The position numbers and the translations under genes were made by a program. Positions 1 to 8,631 of a stretch of DNA of 26,935 nucleotides are shown one piece after another. The DNA is taken from positions 1 through 26,935 of the IMG/VR virus record IMGVR_UViG_3300044623_001146. One strand, given 5' to 3'. The DNA is from a virus. The notes under the pieces are model-generated. The model made no database searches and was not told where the DNA came from. It worked only from the letters and a program-made list of their open reading frames with translations. Position 1 is the stretch's first letter; every line of letters begins with the position of its first letter.

Positions 1-1021
1 CGGCTAATCTACCACCAAATATAAACTTATCAGTATCAATTTTTTGTTTATATTTTAAATACAATTGGTTGTTAATTTCATCATTTACTGGATAGAATTT
101 ATCTTTAGTTTTATCCCACTTTTGTGGATATTCTTTTGTAACAACTGTAGTTTCTTGCTTTCCAAATTCAAAATGTTTATGTTCTATTATTCTAGTATAA
201 GGAACATCTTCCTCTGTATTGTTTATTACTGCATTACCTTGATAATCTTTAATATTTAATACTTCATGTTGAAACTTTAAACTTCTCCATTCCAACATTC
301 CCAAATCATAATCAAAAAATTCATCAATAGCACCAGTATATACAATTTTTGTTGCAATAGAATCTAACCGCGTTCTATCCTGCAAGTAATCTACACCCGT
401 TTCTAATGGTATATCTTTTAATAGTTTTTCAAATATTTGTGTATATCCACCGATAGGTATTCCTTGATAGATATCATCAAAATAATTATCATCCATTGTA
501 AGACGAATGGGTAAGCGTTTTATGATGGATGCTGGCAAACTATTAGGATGTTTACCCCATTGTTTTTTTGTATATCCGTAGATAAATTTTTCATATATTT
601 CTTGACCAACTTGTGTTAAAATCCATTCTTCTAGATTTTTGGGATTTTCTATAGATATTCTTACTTCTTTTAATTTTTGTTCCGCCTGCTGCGGTGTTTC
701 AGTTCCCCATAACTGATACATTGTAAAAAGATTTATAGGAAATGAATATAATTTATTGTTGTGTTTTACTTTTGGTCTATAAACAAAATGATTAAATGTA
801 GTCCATTTATTCATATAATCCCAAATAGATTTATTACTAGTGTGAAATATATGTGGACCATACTCATGGACATTAATTTCATTAATTTTACTAGTATAGC
901 AGTTGCCACCTATATGATTTTTTTTATCAACAACAAGACATCTGGCGCCTTTATCTGTCATTTGCCGTGCAAATATTGCACCAAACAATCCAGATCCAAC
1001 TATAAGATAATCATATATCAT
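1..1021 (-). CDS. glf: UDP-galactopyranose mutase, C-terminus cut by window edge
   Basis: Flavoenzyme that interconverts UDP-galactopyranose and UDP-galactofuranose, the donor for galactofuranose in surface glycans. The reverse strand reads MIYDYLIVGSGLFGAIFAR, an N-terminal FAD-binding Rossmann motif. It continues with HIGGNCY, EYGPHIFHT, YGYTKKQWG, IPIGGYTQIFE, a GAIDEFFDY segment followed by LEWRSLKF, and NQLYLKY near the edge, all recognisable Glf signatures. About 340 residues are visible; family members are roughly 370-390, so only the C-terminal tail is missing. The ATG overlaps the TGA of the upstream glycosyltransferase gene (ATGA), which fixes the start and couples it to the operon. 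Identification is by motif recognition and is firm. Confidence 0.96.
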   Translation of the reverse strand, partial: MIYDYLIVGSGLFGAIFARQMTDKGARCLVVDKKNHIGGNCYTSKINEINVHEYGPHIFHTSNKSIWDYMNKWTTFNHFVYRPKVKHNNKLYSFPINLFTMYQLWGTETPQQAEQKLKEVRISIENPKNLEEWILTQVGQEIYEKFIYGYTKKQWGKHPNSLPASIIKRLPIRLTMDDNYFDDIYQGIPIGGYTQIFEKLLKDIPLETGVDYLQDRTRLDSIATKIVYTGAIDEFFDYDLGMLEWRSLKFQHEVLNIKDYQGNAVINNTEEDVPYTRIIEHKHFEFGKQETTVVTKEYPQKWDKTKDKFYPVNDEINNQLYLKYKQKIDTDKFIFGGRLA

Positions 1022-1878
1022 AAAAGTAAATCTTTCACCGCTTTTTTAATTTCTTCATCCCAATAACTCATCCGCATTCTATCAGTAGATGTTTTTCTAT
1101 TTTTTAATTCTTGTAAAGCATTATCACACCATTCTCTTGTAATATTCCAATCTTTTGTATAAACCACAGGCAGATCTTGAAAATGACGCAATTCTGGACA
1201 ATCAGACCAAATAGGAATACCTCCCATAATTATAGTTTCATATGTTCTCAGACAATCTTTTCCTTCCCCTGCTGAACAGGCAGTAAATGTATGAGATTTC
1301 ATGTTCCTGTACATGTCATCTGCTCCAACCGCATTTAATTGTATTGTAAAAATTGGATTATTTTTATTCAATTCTACCAATTCTCTTCTTTCTCTTCCCG
1401 CTTCAGTTCGCGTCAATGTCAGTCTACAATATATCAATTTATTAAATTGTTTTTCAATATTTTCTTTACTTATAATTGGCAACAATCCAGAAAAACCACC
1501 AGTTGTTGCACAACCAACGGGTATTGGTTCTATTATGTCATTTTTTATTTTAGTGTTTATTGCGTAAATTTTTTTAACGCATTTAGGAACACGATCCATT
1601 AATTCTTGTTCTATATTCCAATCTCTATTTCTACTTATTATTATGTAAGATCCATCTGGATGTAAAGTATCAAATAAACTGTATATACTGAAATGTCCAT
1701 TATGGAATATTACTCCTTTTTGACCTAATTCGGATTTGTGTCTATATTTTTTTATATTAGGATATAAATTAAAAATTCTAGTTTCCCACGGATCATGACC
1801 GTTTGGTAAATTACTAAAAAAATAATTTGCGTATTTTGCCCAATTATCAGAATTTATTTGATCTTCGCAAAGTAACAT
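1018..1878 (-). CDS. Exostosin-like (GT47-type) glycosyltransferase
   Basis: Predicted cytoplasmic glycosyltransferase of 286 residues. The C-terminal half contains CSAGEGKDCLRTYETIIMGG followed by IPIWSDCPELRHF, which resembles the nucleotide-sugar binding segment of exostosin/GT47 proteins (arginine, then E..xxGxIPV). The N-terminal half includes a HNGHFSIY segment and a run describing arginine- and aspartate-rich loops but no clear GT-A DxD. A strong ribosome site (AAGGAGATGAC before the ATG) sets the start. It lies between the FkbM methyltransferase gene and glf, overlapping glf by ATGA. Family assignment is by motif only; sugar and acceptor are unknown. Confidence 0.75.
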   Translation of the reverse strand: MLLCEDQINSDNWAKYANYFFSNLPNGHDPWETRIFNLYPNIKKYRHKSELGQKGVIFHNGHFSIYSLFDTLHPDGSYIIISRNRDWNIEQELMDRVPKCVKKIYAINTKIKNDIIEPIPVGCATTGGFSGLLPIISKENIEKQFNKLIYCRLTLTRTEAGRERRELVELNKNNPIFTIQLNAVGADDMYRNMKSHTFTACSAGEGKDCLRTYETIIMGGIPIWSDCPELRHFQDLPVVYTKDWNITREWCDNALQELKNRKTSTDRMRMSYWDEEIKKAVKDLLL

Positions 1879-1879
1879 G

Positions 1880-2452
1880 TCATCTCCTTATAAATAAGCA
1901 ATCTATGTATTTGTATTGGTTGTTTTCCATTATATAAACTAAATCATACCACTTAGATAAGTTATCCACAACAGATCTAAAATAAGTATCATGCAATTCT
2001 TTAAGATTGTGTTCGTGAAATTCTACTGTTATTTGTTTAGCTTTTGGTTTAAATAAATTGTGACTTAATATAGGATACTCGCCACCCTCAATATCTATTT
2101 TTAATAATTCGTAATCGTTATTTGGTTCTATTTCTTGCAATGTAACGCATTGTACTGTTACTCCAGCATCATTGTGATATAATCTAACATCTGATGTATA
2201 TCCGCTTTCTGTTAATGTATTATAAATTTTAACTTCTTTGCGTTCGGTGCAAATCGCTTTATTTATACAAACTATATCACTTTGTAATGTATTAAAAACC
2301 AATGGATCTGCATCTACAGCAATAACAGAATAACCTAAATTCTTAAAATAATTTGCGAAAACAAATCCTCTGCATCCCAAATCTACAACAATACCAGAAT
2401 TTGTTAATAAATCCAAATCTATAGTATGACCATCTATTCTTTGTAGGTTCAT
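1880..2452 (-). CDS. FkbM-family SAM-dependent methyltransferase
   Basis: Class I methyltransferase of 190 residues, probably O-methylating a sugar of the glycan made by this operon. Motif I is VVDLGCRGFVFANYF near residue 28, followed by VIAVDADP (acidic loop for SAM ribose) and NKAICTERKEVKIYN, the usual FkbM spacing. The signature LLKIDIEGGEYPIL is the strongly conserved FkbM KxDxEGxE motif, followed by a TVEFHEHN segment. FkbM domains are normally about 150-200 residues, so the gene is full length. Its ATG overlaps the stop of the upstream gene by ATGA. In FkbM proteins of polysaccharide clusters the role is glycan methylation; this is inferred here from context. Confidence 0.9.
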   Translation of the reverse strand: MNLQRIDGHTIDLDLLTNSGIVVDLGCRGFVFANYFKNLGYSVIAVDADPLVFNTLQSDIVCINKAICTERKEVKIYNTLTESGYTSDVRLYHNDAGVTVQCVTLQEIEPNNDYELLKIDIEGGEYPILSHNLFKPKAKQITVEFHEHNLKELHDTYFRSVVDNLSKWYDLVYIMENNQYKYIDCLFIRR

Positions 2453-3081
2453 AAAAATCGTTTCCTTATTTCTTCTATTGCTTTTAAGTAATCCGTATTA
2501 TTAAATTCATAGGCTTTATAGTGTATCCATAAATTTGGTGGCAATAATTTTTTAGTACAAGCCCACTTATCTGTCATATAAGAATTAAAAGTATCATCCG
2601 CTACATTTATATTTGAAGGAACCATTTCTTTATGTACCACATGGTGTATTTCTTCGCTTGTTAGATTTTTTAATCTATTTGCTATATGTCCTTTAAAAAT
2701 TTGCATTTGCCCTGATAAATGAAACAGACCGGTTAAACTATCTCTACCACCAACTCCACAATGATCTATATTTACTTCTTTTAAAAAGTTATCAAATACA
2801 ATAATATCTGAATCCGATATTATCACAGTATCTTCATCATCAAATTGTAAATTATTTAAACCATTATGCAATAAACCAACAACTCCTGCATGTCCTCCAT
2901 AATTGTTGGTTTCTTTCTTGTATATAATTTCTGTTTTGTTTATATCAATTATATGTTTGTAATTACCATCATCTGCTAAAAAAATGTAATTACCATCAAT
3001 TTTGGCAAGTTTAAACGATTCATAGCAAAGCCTTGCCAGATAATCGTCTTTTACACAAGTTCTTATTATTATATGATTCAT
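2449..3081 (-). CDS. Small GT-A-like glycosyltransferase
   Basis: 210-residue protein beginning MNHIIIRTCVKDDYLARLCY, the N-terminal strand/helix layout of a GT-A nucleotide-diphospho-sugar transferase. VIISDSDIIVFDNF near residues 85-98 supplies a DSD metal/UDP-sugar binding motif in the position expected for DxD. A later GVGGRDSLTGLFHLSGQMQ stretch resembles the acceptor-side loop of such enzymes. No signal peptide or membrane segment is seen. It is translationally coupled by ATGA overlaps on both sides within the glycan operon. Specificity cannot be read; the fold call is moderately secure. Confidence 0.65.
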   Translation of the reverse strand: MNHIIIRTCVKDDYLARLCYESFKLAKIDGNYIFLADDGNYKHIIDINKTEIIYKKETNNYGGHAGVVGLLHNGLNNLQFDDEDTVIISDSDIIVFDNFLKEVNIDHCGVGGRDSLTGLFHLSGQMQIFKGHIANRLKNLTSEEIHHVVHKEMVPSNINVADDTFNSYMTDKWACTKKLLPPNLWIHYKAYEFNNTDYLKAIEEIRKRFL

Positions 3082-3605
3082 GTTATTTTAAAGATTGCAG
3101 TTTTCCAATCTTCATGTGTTGGTTCTTTATAAATCCAACTTTGGTATTTAATTAATAATTGTTTAGATTTACTCCAATATGATTCCGACATACCAGTAGT
3201 AGTTTGATACCAATTGTCTATGATAATGTATCCATTTGGATTAATACATTTTAACGCATATTCGGTACATTCATCTCGGAATATACCATCAATAACAATA
3301 ATATCATATGTTTCACCAATACAAGAAGTAATATATTGTTTTTCATCCGTTAAATGTATACAGGAACATTGTTTTGCCCAAGTTTCATTAGAATCCACGC
3401 CTTTCCATTTTTTGCTTTTATTTTTCCACCATAAAGATGAAAGACCACAACCGTATTCAAATACAGACATATTGCTTAAGTCCATATTATCTAGCATTTC
3501 TAATGCACCAAATGTGTACCACGGACATGTTAAATCATTTGAAGTGTCTAAGTATCTCCATCCAAAATCCGGACTAGAACCATTCTCTGGGTGTGATATA
3601 ATCAT
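3078..3605 (-). CDS. Class I SAM-dependent methyltransferase
   Basis: 175 residues. MSVFEYGCGLSSLWW gives the glycine-rich SAM-binding loop (motif I), followed by WKGVDSNETW, in which the aspartate would bind the ribose, and YDIIVIDGIFRDE and GYIIIDNW as motif II/III-like strands. The layout matches short methyltransferases found in phage and capsule clusters that act on sugars or small molecules. The N-terminus reads MIISHPENGSSPDFGWRYL. It overlaps its neighbours by 4 bases on each side. It is similar in design, though not closely in sequence, to the next upstream gene, so the operon carries at least three separate methyltransferases. Confidence 0.8.
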   Translation of the reverse strand: MIISHPENGSSPDFGWRYLDTSNDLTCPWYTFGALEMLDNMDLSNMSVFEYGCGLSSLWWKNKSKKWKGVDSNETWAKQCSCIHLTDEKQYITSCIGETYDIIVIDGIFRDECTEYALKCINPNGYIIIDNWYQTTTGMSESYWSKSKQLLIKYQSWIYKEPTHEDWKTAIFKIT

Positions 3606-4243
3606 ATATTAACCTCAAAATTGCCAATTTTCATTCCATCAAATTTAGTAACATCATGTTTGTTGCTTACTATCGTGGCCCAATCGCCCCATTTTTTCAT
3701 ATTAAGTTTGTATTTAAATAATCCCCAGATTTTGTCCATCATATATCCCGTAGCCGGCGGTTGACTGTCATGTATTATCATAAAATCACAGTTTTCGTGT
3801 ATTAATTTTATATCACTATGTCTGCGTTCACCACATGCATGATCAACCAAACAAACAGAAATACCATCTTTACTAACATCAGTCAACCAATCTACTATTT
3901 CTGGTGTTTTGTCATACCATTCTTGTGATTCTTGATTATAAGCAAAATTATCTGGTTTATAAACAAACTCATGTTTATTTGATTGTAAGTGAATAAATTT
4001 ATTGAGCCATTCTTGATTTGTATCAAAACTTATAAGTTTTCTTTTATCTGTTTGGATATATTGATTTAATTGAGTTGTACTTCCATAACCACAACCAAGT
4101 TCTACAATGGGTTTATTGGAACTTTTAGTCATTTCTAAAGCCAAATACAAAAGAGGTCGATGACTACACCAACCTTCGACCTCATTTAATAAATAGTTTG
4201 CTTCCGGTTTTTTAGCAATATTATCTAGATATTTCTGTGTCAT
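3602..4243 (-). CDS. Class I SAM-dependent methyltransferase-like protein
   Basis: 213 residues with motif I as PIVELGCGYGSTTQLNQYI near residue 47, followed by KLISFDTNQEWLNKF with the acidic residue for SAM ribose. ISVCLVDHACGERRHSDI and FMIIHDSQP occupy the motif II and post-motif positions; the HDS segment is similar to sugar-methylating enzymes. The N-terminal 40 residues, including YLLNEVEGWCSHRPLLYLAL, are outside the core fold and might contact the acceptor. Coupled at both ends by ATGA overlaps. Substrate unknown; a glycan target is inferred from the operon. Confidence 0.78.
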   Translation of the reverse strand: MTQKYLDNIAKKPEANYLLNEVEGWCSHRPLLYLALEMTKSSNKPIVELGCGYGSTTQLNQYIQTDKRKLISFDTNQEWLNKFIHLQSNKHEFVYKPDNFAYNQESQEWYDKTPEIVDWLTDVSKDGISVCLVDHACGERRHSDIKLIHENCDFMIIHDSQPPATGYMMDKIWGLFKYKLNMKKWGDWATIVSNKHDVTKFDGMKIGNFEVNI

Positions 4244-5025
4244 TGGTTGCTCCTAAGTATTAAATCAACTACTCTATCTATTTCTGGTTTGTGTCCGGAA
4301 TTATAAGGACGAATGCTATGACAATCATTATACCAACCACTTAGTATTTTTGAATCGTCTGGTTTCCAACTAGCACGGTCGAGTCTTCTTTGACAAAATC
4401 CACCCGGTCTTTGTACTCTAATTATACGATCTTTGTCCGCAAATTTTTTAATTTTTGCACAGGAGAATGACTCGTCTATGCCCCAATTTGCCATATGAGT
4501 CTGATCAGGCTCATAAACACTAAAGGATTCTGGTGTATGGTTATAATTTATTTGTTTTGATCGTTCATCAATTTCGTTGATGGATTCTTCCCATGTATTA
4601 GGCAATTCTAATACTTCTTTGAATGTTTTGCCAGTACCACCATTGTAGCAAGCAGGAAAATAATCTTTATCTGCATTTAAATTAATATAAGCATCCGATC
4701 TAACATTCACTAAAGAATTGATAAAATATTCCCTAGACATTGGAAACATATCAATGTCCGAAACTAACCAAGTAGTATCTGGTTCTGTAATTGGATACCA
4801 ATATCTTGCCCACTGTGCTTGTATGTGCGGTAATATGTTTGAATTTGTTTTAAACTCCACAACAGTTCCATATTCTTCTGAAACATTTAATTGTTTCTTA
4901 TCTCCGAATAATATTAAAACAGGATGAATATTGAATTTCAACTTCCATACTTTAGACACCAACGGCCAAAAATCCAAATAGTACCGTTTATCATCACACG
5001 ACATTATTACTTTATTAATTTTCAT
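4240..5025 (-). CDS. GT-A-like glycosyltransferase
   Basis: 261 residues from the ATG at 5025, which has AAGGAT upstream; an in-frame TTG two codons earlier is a poorer start. TWLVSDIDMFPMSREYF near residues 88-104 contains a DID motif in the DxD position of GT-A transferases. CYNGGTGKTFKEV and WGIDESFSCAK could form acceptor and catalytic loops. The N-terminal KVIMSCDDKRYYLDFW is a typical first strand for proteins that read a nucleotide sugar. It lies two bases downstream of the next glycosyltransferase gene. Not closely similar to its neighbours at the motif level; product and linkage unknown. Confidence 0.62.
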   Translation of the reverse strand: MKINKVIMSCDDKRYYLDFWPLVSKVWKLKFNIHPVLILFGDKKQLNVSEEYGTVVEFKTNSNILPHIQAQWARYWYPITEPDTTWLVSDIDMFPMSREYFINSLVNVRSDAYINLNADKDYFPACYNGGTGKTFKEVLELPNTWEESINEIDERSKQINYNHTPESFSVYEPDQTHMANWGIDESFSCAKIKKFADKDRIIRVQRPGGFCQRRLDRASWKPDDSKILSGWYNDCHSIRPYNSGHKPEIDRVVDLILRSNQ

Positions 5026-5027
5026 GT

Positions 5028-5768
5028 TCAATCCTTATAATATTTTTCATCTTCAAAGTTTTTATGATATTCATTGTGAGTACACCCACCTGCTGCCAAT
5101 TTACCAATAAAATCATTATCATCACCATTCCAATCACACCCTCTCCATTCGCCTCTTAATGTTTTTTCGTACCAAGGCAAATTTCGTGGTATGGGAAATT
5201 CTTTCCCGTGTCCAAATCTACATAAGGGATCGTGTACTAGTGCTCTGTTGATTACGATAGGATAGACTATTTCCGCTAAAAATTCTTGATCTATGTTTTT
5301 TCTATTATTTGTATTTTTTCTGGAATAATTGTCTATCAATTCTTTCATATTTAAAATAACCTTGTTTCTTGCACCCCACATACCACCTAATATTTTTGTA
5401 CTATGGGCTCGATTATCTCTCATTATATGAAAATCTTTATTGCTTGCTAACCATTCATCTACTGCTGCTTTATCTCTAATATTCAATAAACTATCAGTAT
5501 CTCTGCTGATCATAACATCAACTGTTGGATCTGCAGCAGCATAGAATCTCCAAAACATTCCATTCCAACTTTCATCTTCTTGCATTAAAACAATTTCTGC
5601 TCCACGATTTTGTAATTCCTCTATTATTGCCTTTGGTACTGTAGGAGCAACATAAAATCGACAAATCCAGTCTGGAAATATTTGTTTTGCCAAATCTACA
5701 TTTCTAATTCCATTTACAGTATAGAATCCATTATTACCCCAAAGACAATATGATATTATTTTTTTCAT
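5028..5768 (-). CDS. Glycosyltransferase, tandem paralogue A1
   Basis: 246 residues starting MKKIISYCLWGNNGFYTVNG. VDVMISRDTDSLLNIRDKAA holds the RDTDS motif that fits a GT-A DxD, followed by HIMRDNRAHSTKILGGMWG. The same order of motifs (MKKIISYCLWG, WICRFYV, WxGMxxRFY, SRDTDS, MRD, GGMWG) recurs in the next upstream gene, so the two arose by tandem duplication. The C-terminus lacks the cysteine-rich zinc-ribbon-like part of its paralogue and ends in a short NDFIGKLAAGGCTHNEYHKN segment. This family is seen in phage and surface-glycan clusters; its reaction is not known to me. Confidence 0.68.
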   Translation of the reverse strand: MKKIISYCLWGNNGFYTVNGIRNVDLAKQIFPDWICRFYVAPTVPKAIIEELQNRGAEIVLMQEDESWNGMFWRFYAAADPTVDVMISRDTDSLLNIRDKAAVDEWLASNKDFHIMRDNRAHSTKILGGMWGARNKVILNMKELIDNYSRKNTNNRKNIDQEFLAEIVYPIVINRALVHDPLCRFGHGKEFPIPRNLPWYEKTLRGEWRGCDWNGDDNDFIGKLAAGGCTHNEYHKNFEDEKYYKD

Positions 5769-5772
5769 TGTT

Positions 5773-6684
5773 TTACTCGTAAATAGTTGTTAATCCCAAT
5801 ATATCTCTATCTTTTTGATAAAGTTTATAATACTTTACAATATTATTTCTTTCTTCAAGCTGCTCTGGAGTCAAATTGATATATTTGCATTCTTCATCGG
5901 TTAAGCATTCATCTCTTCCTATGAAATCTGAATCATGGTGCAATCCACAGCTGGGACATGCTTTATATTGTTTTCCATATTTTCTAGGAATAGGTAGTTT
6001 GTACATCAATTCCCCATCACTTGGTTTTCTAGCAAAATTTGGAAATCTTTTACAACCAAAAGCTATATCATCATGAGAAAGAATACTGATTTGATTTGGA
6101 TCAAATCCCATCAATTTATTTATAAGATTGCCAGTAGCATCAAGCAAACCAACAGCGTACATATATACAATTTCGTTTAAAAATTTCTGATCACAACCTT
6201 TTATAGCCGATCCACCTCTCATCGTGGATAAATGATGATCAATGTGGGGTTTGATCCATTTCAAATATCCTCGTCTAGTTCCCCATAAACCACCCATCAT
6301 CTGTGATTGATGTACACACGCATCGCGTATAACATGTAAATTTTTATCAGGCTCTTTTAACCACTGATCTACACAAGCTTTTTCTCTTGTAGACAATCTG
6401 CTATCAGTATCTCTGCTGAGCATAACTTCAACATCATCTTCTGTTGCTGGATAGAAACGATACAACATTCCACCCCAACCAACATCATCTGTATAAAACA
6501 CAATTTCTACATTGTCTTGCTTTTGTAATTCTTCTACTACCCAAGCCGGAACGCTTGGTTGATGAATATAGAAACGACAAATCCAGCCAGGATAGATTTC
6601 CTTTGCTTGTTTTGCATTGGATATTGCACCGACTGTATAAAGTGGCAGATCACCCCAAAGACAATATGATATTATTTTTTTCAT
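5773..6684 (-). CDS. Glycosyltransferase, tandem paralogue A2 with C-terminal cysteine motif
   Basis: 303 residues, clearly paralogous to the gene just downstream: MKKIISYCLWGDLPLYTVG, YPGWICRFYI, WGGMLYRFYPA, VEVMLSRDTDSRLSTREKA and QMMGGLWGTRRGYL match it in order. The RDTDS motif is the likely metal/nucleotide-sugar site. It is 57 residues longer, mainly in the C-terminal half, where CPSCGLH, DEC and DEEC provide four or five cysteines that could bind zinc. Its stop overlaps nothing and the next gene starts 4 bases on; its ATG shares the A with the TAA of the upstream gene. Sugar specificity is unknown. Confidence 0.68.
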   Translation of the reverse strand: MKKIISYCLWGDLPLYTVGAISNAKQAKEIYPGWICRFYIHQPSVPAWVVEELQKQDNVEIVFYTDDVGWGGMLYRFYPATEDDVEVMLSRDTDSRLSTREKACVDQWLKEPDKNLHVIRDACVHQSQMMGGLWGTRRGYLKWIKPHIDHHLSTMRGGSAIKGCDQKFLNEIVYMYAVGLLDATGNLINKLMGFDPNQISILSHDDIAFGCKRFPNFARKPSDGELMYKLPIPRKYGKQYKACPSCGLHHDSDFIGRDECLTDEECKYINLTPEQLEERNNIVKYYKLYQKDRDILGLTTIYE

Positions 6685-7271
6685 TAGTTCTTCTTCATAA
6701 ACTTGACAGTTTCTGATGTTCTAGAATCAAATTGATAAATGTACATTCTATCACCAATCAATGATTCAGTTTTCATTAATCCACTAGACCAGAGACGATG
6801 AGAATAGTCTTGATCTTCTCCATGTGAAATTTCAGGATATCGCACTTCTTTTGCTATGGAAGTCTTAATTGTATTCAAATGATTTGGTGTTCTGAATTGA
6901 ATGCCATCTTTTCTAAAATGCCCACCACAGTTTAGATTATGAATGAATGGCAAATTATACTTTGGCAAAAATCCAACAAGTTCAACAACATCCGGTCTTG
7001 ACTCCAACGCTTTTAGAGTTTTTGAAACATAGATGTCGGTAACCATATCATCATCGTCAATAAAGCAAACATATTCTCCTCTTGCTTTATCTAATACTGT
7101 GTTTCTTTTTTTACCTACAGTATTTTCACCATTATCAGTTTCAGTAATAATCTCAACAATATCTTGTGCATTTGCTGCTGCAATTTGTGTGTTGAGTACG
7201 GCGATCAATTTATTGTAAACATCTGCTCGTTTAGGCAAATGCAAAATACCTATAGTCCATAATATACTCAT
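6684..7271 (-). CDS. Family 2-type glycosyltransferase
   Basis: 195 residues with a compact GT2 fold. WTIGILHLPKRADVYNKLI forms the first strand and helix. TVGKKRNTVLDKARGEYVCF followed by IDDDDMVTDIY is the classic GT2 arrangement: a helix ending in N-x-x-L/A, then the DDD metal-binding motif at residues about 72-76. HGEDQDYSHRLWSSG near the C-terminus is the expected ED catalytic-base region. Full-length GT2 catalytic domains are about 180-230 residues. AAGGA lies upstream of the ATG, which overlaps the stop of the preceding gene. One of the more secure glycosyltransferase calls in the operon. Confidence 0.85.
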   Translation of the reverse strand: MSILWTIGILHLPKRADVYNKLIAVLNTQIAAANAQDIVEIITETDNGENTVGKKRNTVLDKARGEYVCFIDDDDMVTDIYVSKTLKALESRPDVVELVGFLPKYNLPFIHNLNCGGHFRKDGIQFRTPNHLNTIKTSIAKEVRYPEISHGEDQDYSHRLWSSGLMKTESLIGDRMYIYQFDSRTSETVKFMKKN

Positions 7272-7933
7272 AACGGAAATCCTTTTTCTTTTCTAGATTC
7301 AAATACAAGTTTATCTGTTTGATAAAACTTTTCTGTATGGGTTCTCAAATCATCTTTGATGTTGTGCCAATCGTGTGTGATTATTTTGTTGTTTATATCT
7401 TTGATTTTACTCATAGATCTAGCAACAACAGTTTGTTCTTCATCACAAAACAGACTAGTATAGTCTGGATGATATATGTAGTTGAATCTTTTGTAGTACG
7501 GATTTCCAATTACAGAAAGAACCATGACTTTAGGATATGCATGTCCTCCGCAATTATAATTCAATGCACCATCTAAATCTGGAAAATGTTGATTCATATC
7601 ATTCATTATAACACCATCATACCCATGCTGTTTTGGTGTCATATCATCAGAAACTAGAATACAAACCTTCCAACCATCTGCAGGAATATCTCTATTGCAA
7701 GCATGTATTTTATTTTTACTTGTACCGTAATGATATTCCAAATTAACTTTGGTTTTCATTTGCTCCAAGAAATATCGCATAGGATCGTTGTTACAGGATT
7801 CGTCATTCAAATCCATAGAAATGATAAACTTAACTTTATACATACCAGTTAACTTGTTCACATAATCTGTGAGTATTCTTTTGAATTGATCCGGTCTAGA
7901 TCTAGTTGGATATTTTATTAATAAGTCAATCAT
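7268..7933 (-). CDS. GT2-like glycosyltransferase
   Basis: 221 residues. MIDLLIKYPTRSRPDQFKRI opens like GT2 enzymes (xxYPTRxRP). KNKIHACNRDIPADGWKVCI followed by LVSDDMTP places an SDD motif where the GT2 DxD sits. HPDYTSLFCDEEQTVVARSM would be the catalytic D/E region, with HDWHN near the C-terminus. It is coupled by ATGA overlaps on both sides and shares the general plan of the adjacent 7930-8631 product. No membrane segments. Specificity not readable from sequence. Confidence 0.72.
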   Translation of the reverse strand: MIDLLIKYPTRSRPDQFKRILTDYVNKLTGMYKVKFIISMDLNDESCNNDPMRYFLEQMKTKVNLEYHYGTSKNKIHACNRDIPADGWKVCILVSDDMTPKQHGYDGVIMNDMNQHFPDLDGALNYNCGGHAYPKVMVLSVIGNPYYKRFNYIYHPDYTSLFCDEEQTVVARSMSKIKDINNKIITHDWHNIKDDLRTHTEKFYQTDKLVFESRKEKGFPL

Positions 7934-8631
7934 AGTGGGTTACTGTTTGGAAAATTGTTTTGTTTTCTTTCTCTGTATAACTTTTCCGCGATATGTTTAT
8001 TACCAGAAGGAATTGATGGAATAAAGTTATGAGATCCTCTCAATCTGTGTTCATGAAATTGACTCAGATCTCCTCGAATCCATAAGCAGTTATATTTAGT
8101 GGCAACTTGATACAGTTCAGTATCTGCCCACATGTGCCAATACCCTTCCCACATAGGTCCTTTGCCTTCATATATTCGTTCTCTGAATTCTTTTCCTAAC
8201 CAAGCACTGCCACATATCTGTTCGCAGGTTTCACATGCCATGCTTCCAAACTTATCACCATATGGTTGCATAACACCGAATGTGCCACCAAAATGCCTAA
8301 CAAACTGCAATCGCAATTCGTGTGCTTTATAATTTGGATCTGGGTGCATATCATCACCCGCTGCAATGATTATGTCATACTTAGTCAATTGTTTGGATAA
8401 ATGATTGACTGCATTAGGCCATCCTTTATATCCACCAATTTCTGATTCTAGAACTTTCAGATCAACCAGAGAAGAATATTCATTGCTGTGTTTATCTGGA
8501 CAGACAACTGCTATTTTATATCCAAGCTCTCTCCATTTTGGAAAAGTTTTCTTTGCCATTTGCAGATTTGCACTTGGAAGAGCCAACCAGACCTGTTCGT
8601 GTTCCTCGAAACTATTATATAATGTTGTCAT
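7930..8631 (-). CDS. Glycosyltransferase-like protein
   Basis: 233 residues. YDIIIAAGDDMHPDPNY near residues 86-102 has the GDD motif expected for a GT2/GT-A nucleotide-sugar site, and WEGYWHMWADTELYQVA has the later acidic motif. GWPNAVNHLSK is the GT2-like helix that precedes the metal motif. A CETCEQICGSAW segment carries three close cysteines of unknown use. It lies in the operon with 4-base overlaps at each end. The call rests on motif order; the protein diverges from well-known GT2 members at the N-terminus. Confidence 0.66.
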   Translation of the reverse strand: MTTLYNSFEEHEQVWLALPSANLQMAKKTFPKWRELGYKIAVVCPDKHSNEYSSLVDLKVLESEIGGYKGWPNAVNHLSKQLTKYDIIIAAGDDMHPDPNYKAHELRLQFVRHFGGTFGVMQPYGDKFGSMACETCEQICGSAWLGKEFRERIYEGKGPMWEGYWHMWADTELYQVATKYNCLWIRGDLSQFHEHRLRGSHNFIPSIPSGNKHIAEKLYRERKQNNFPNSNPL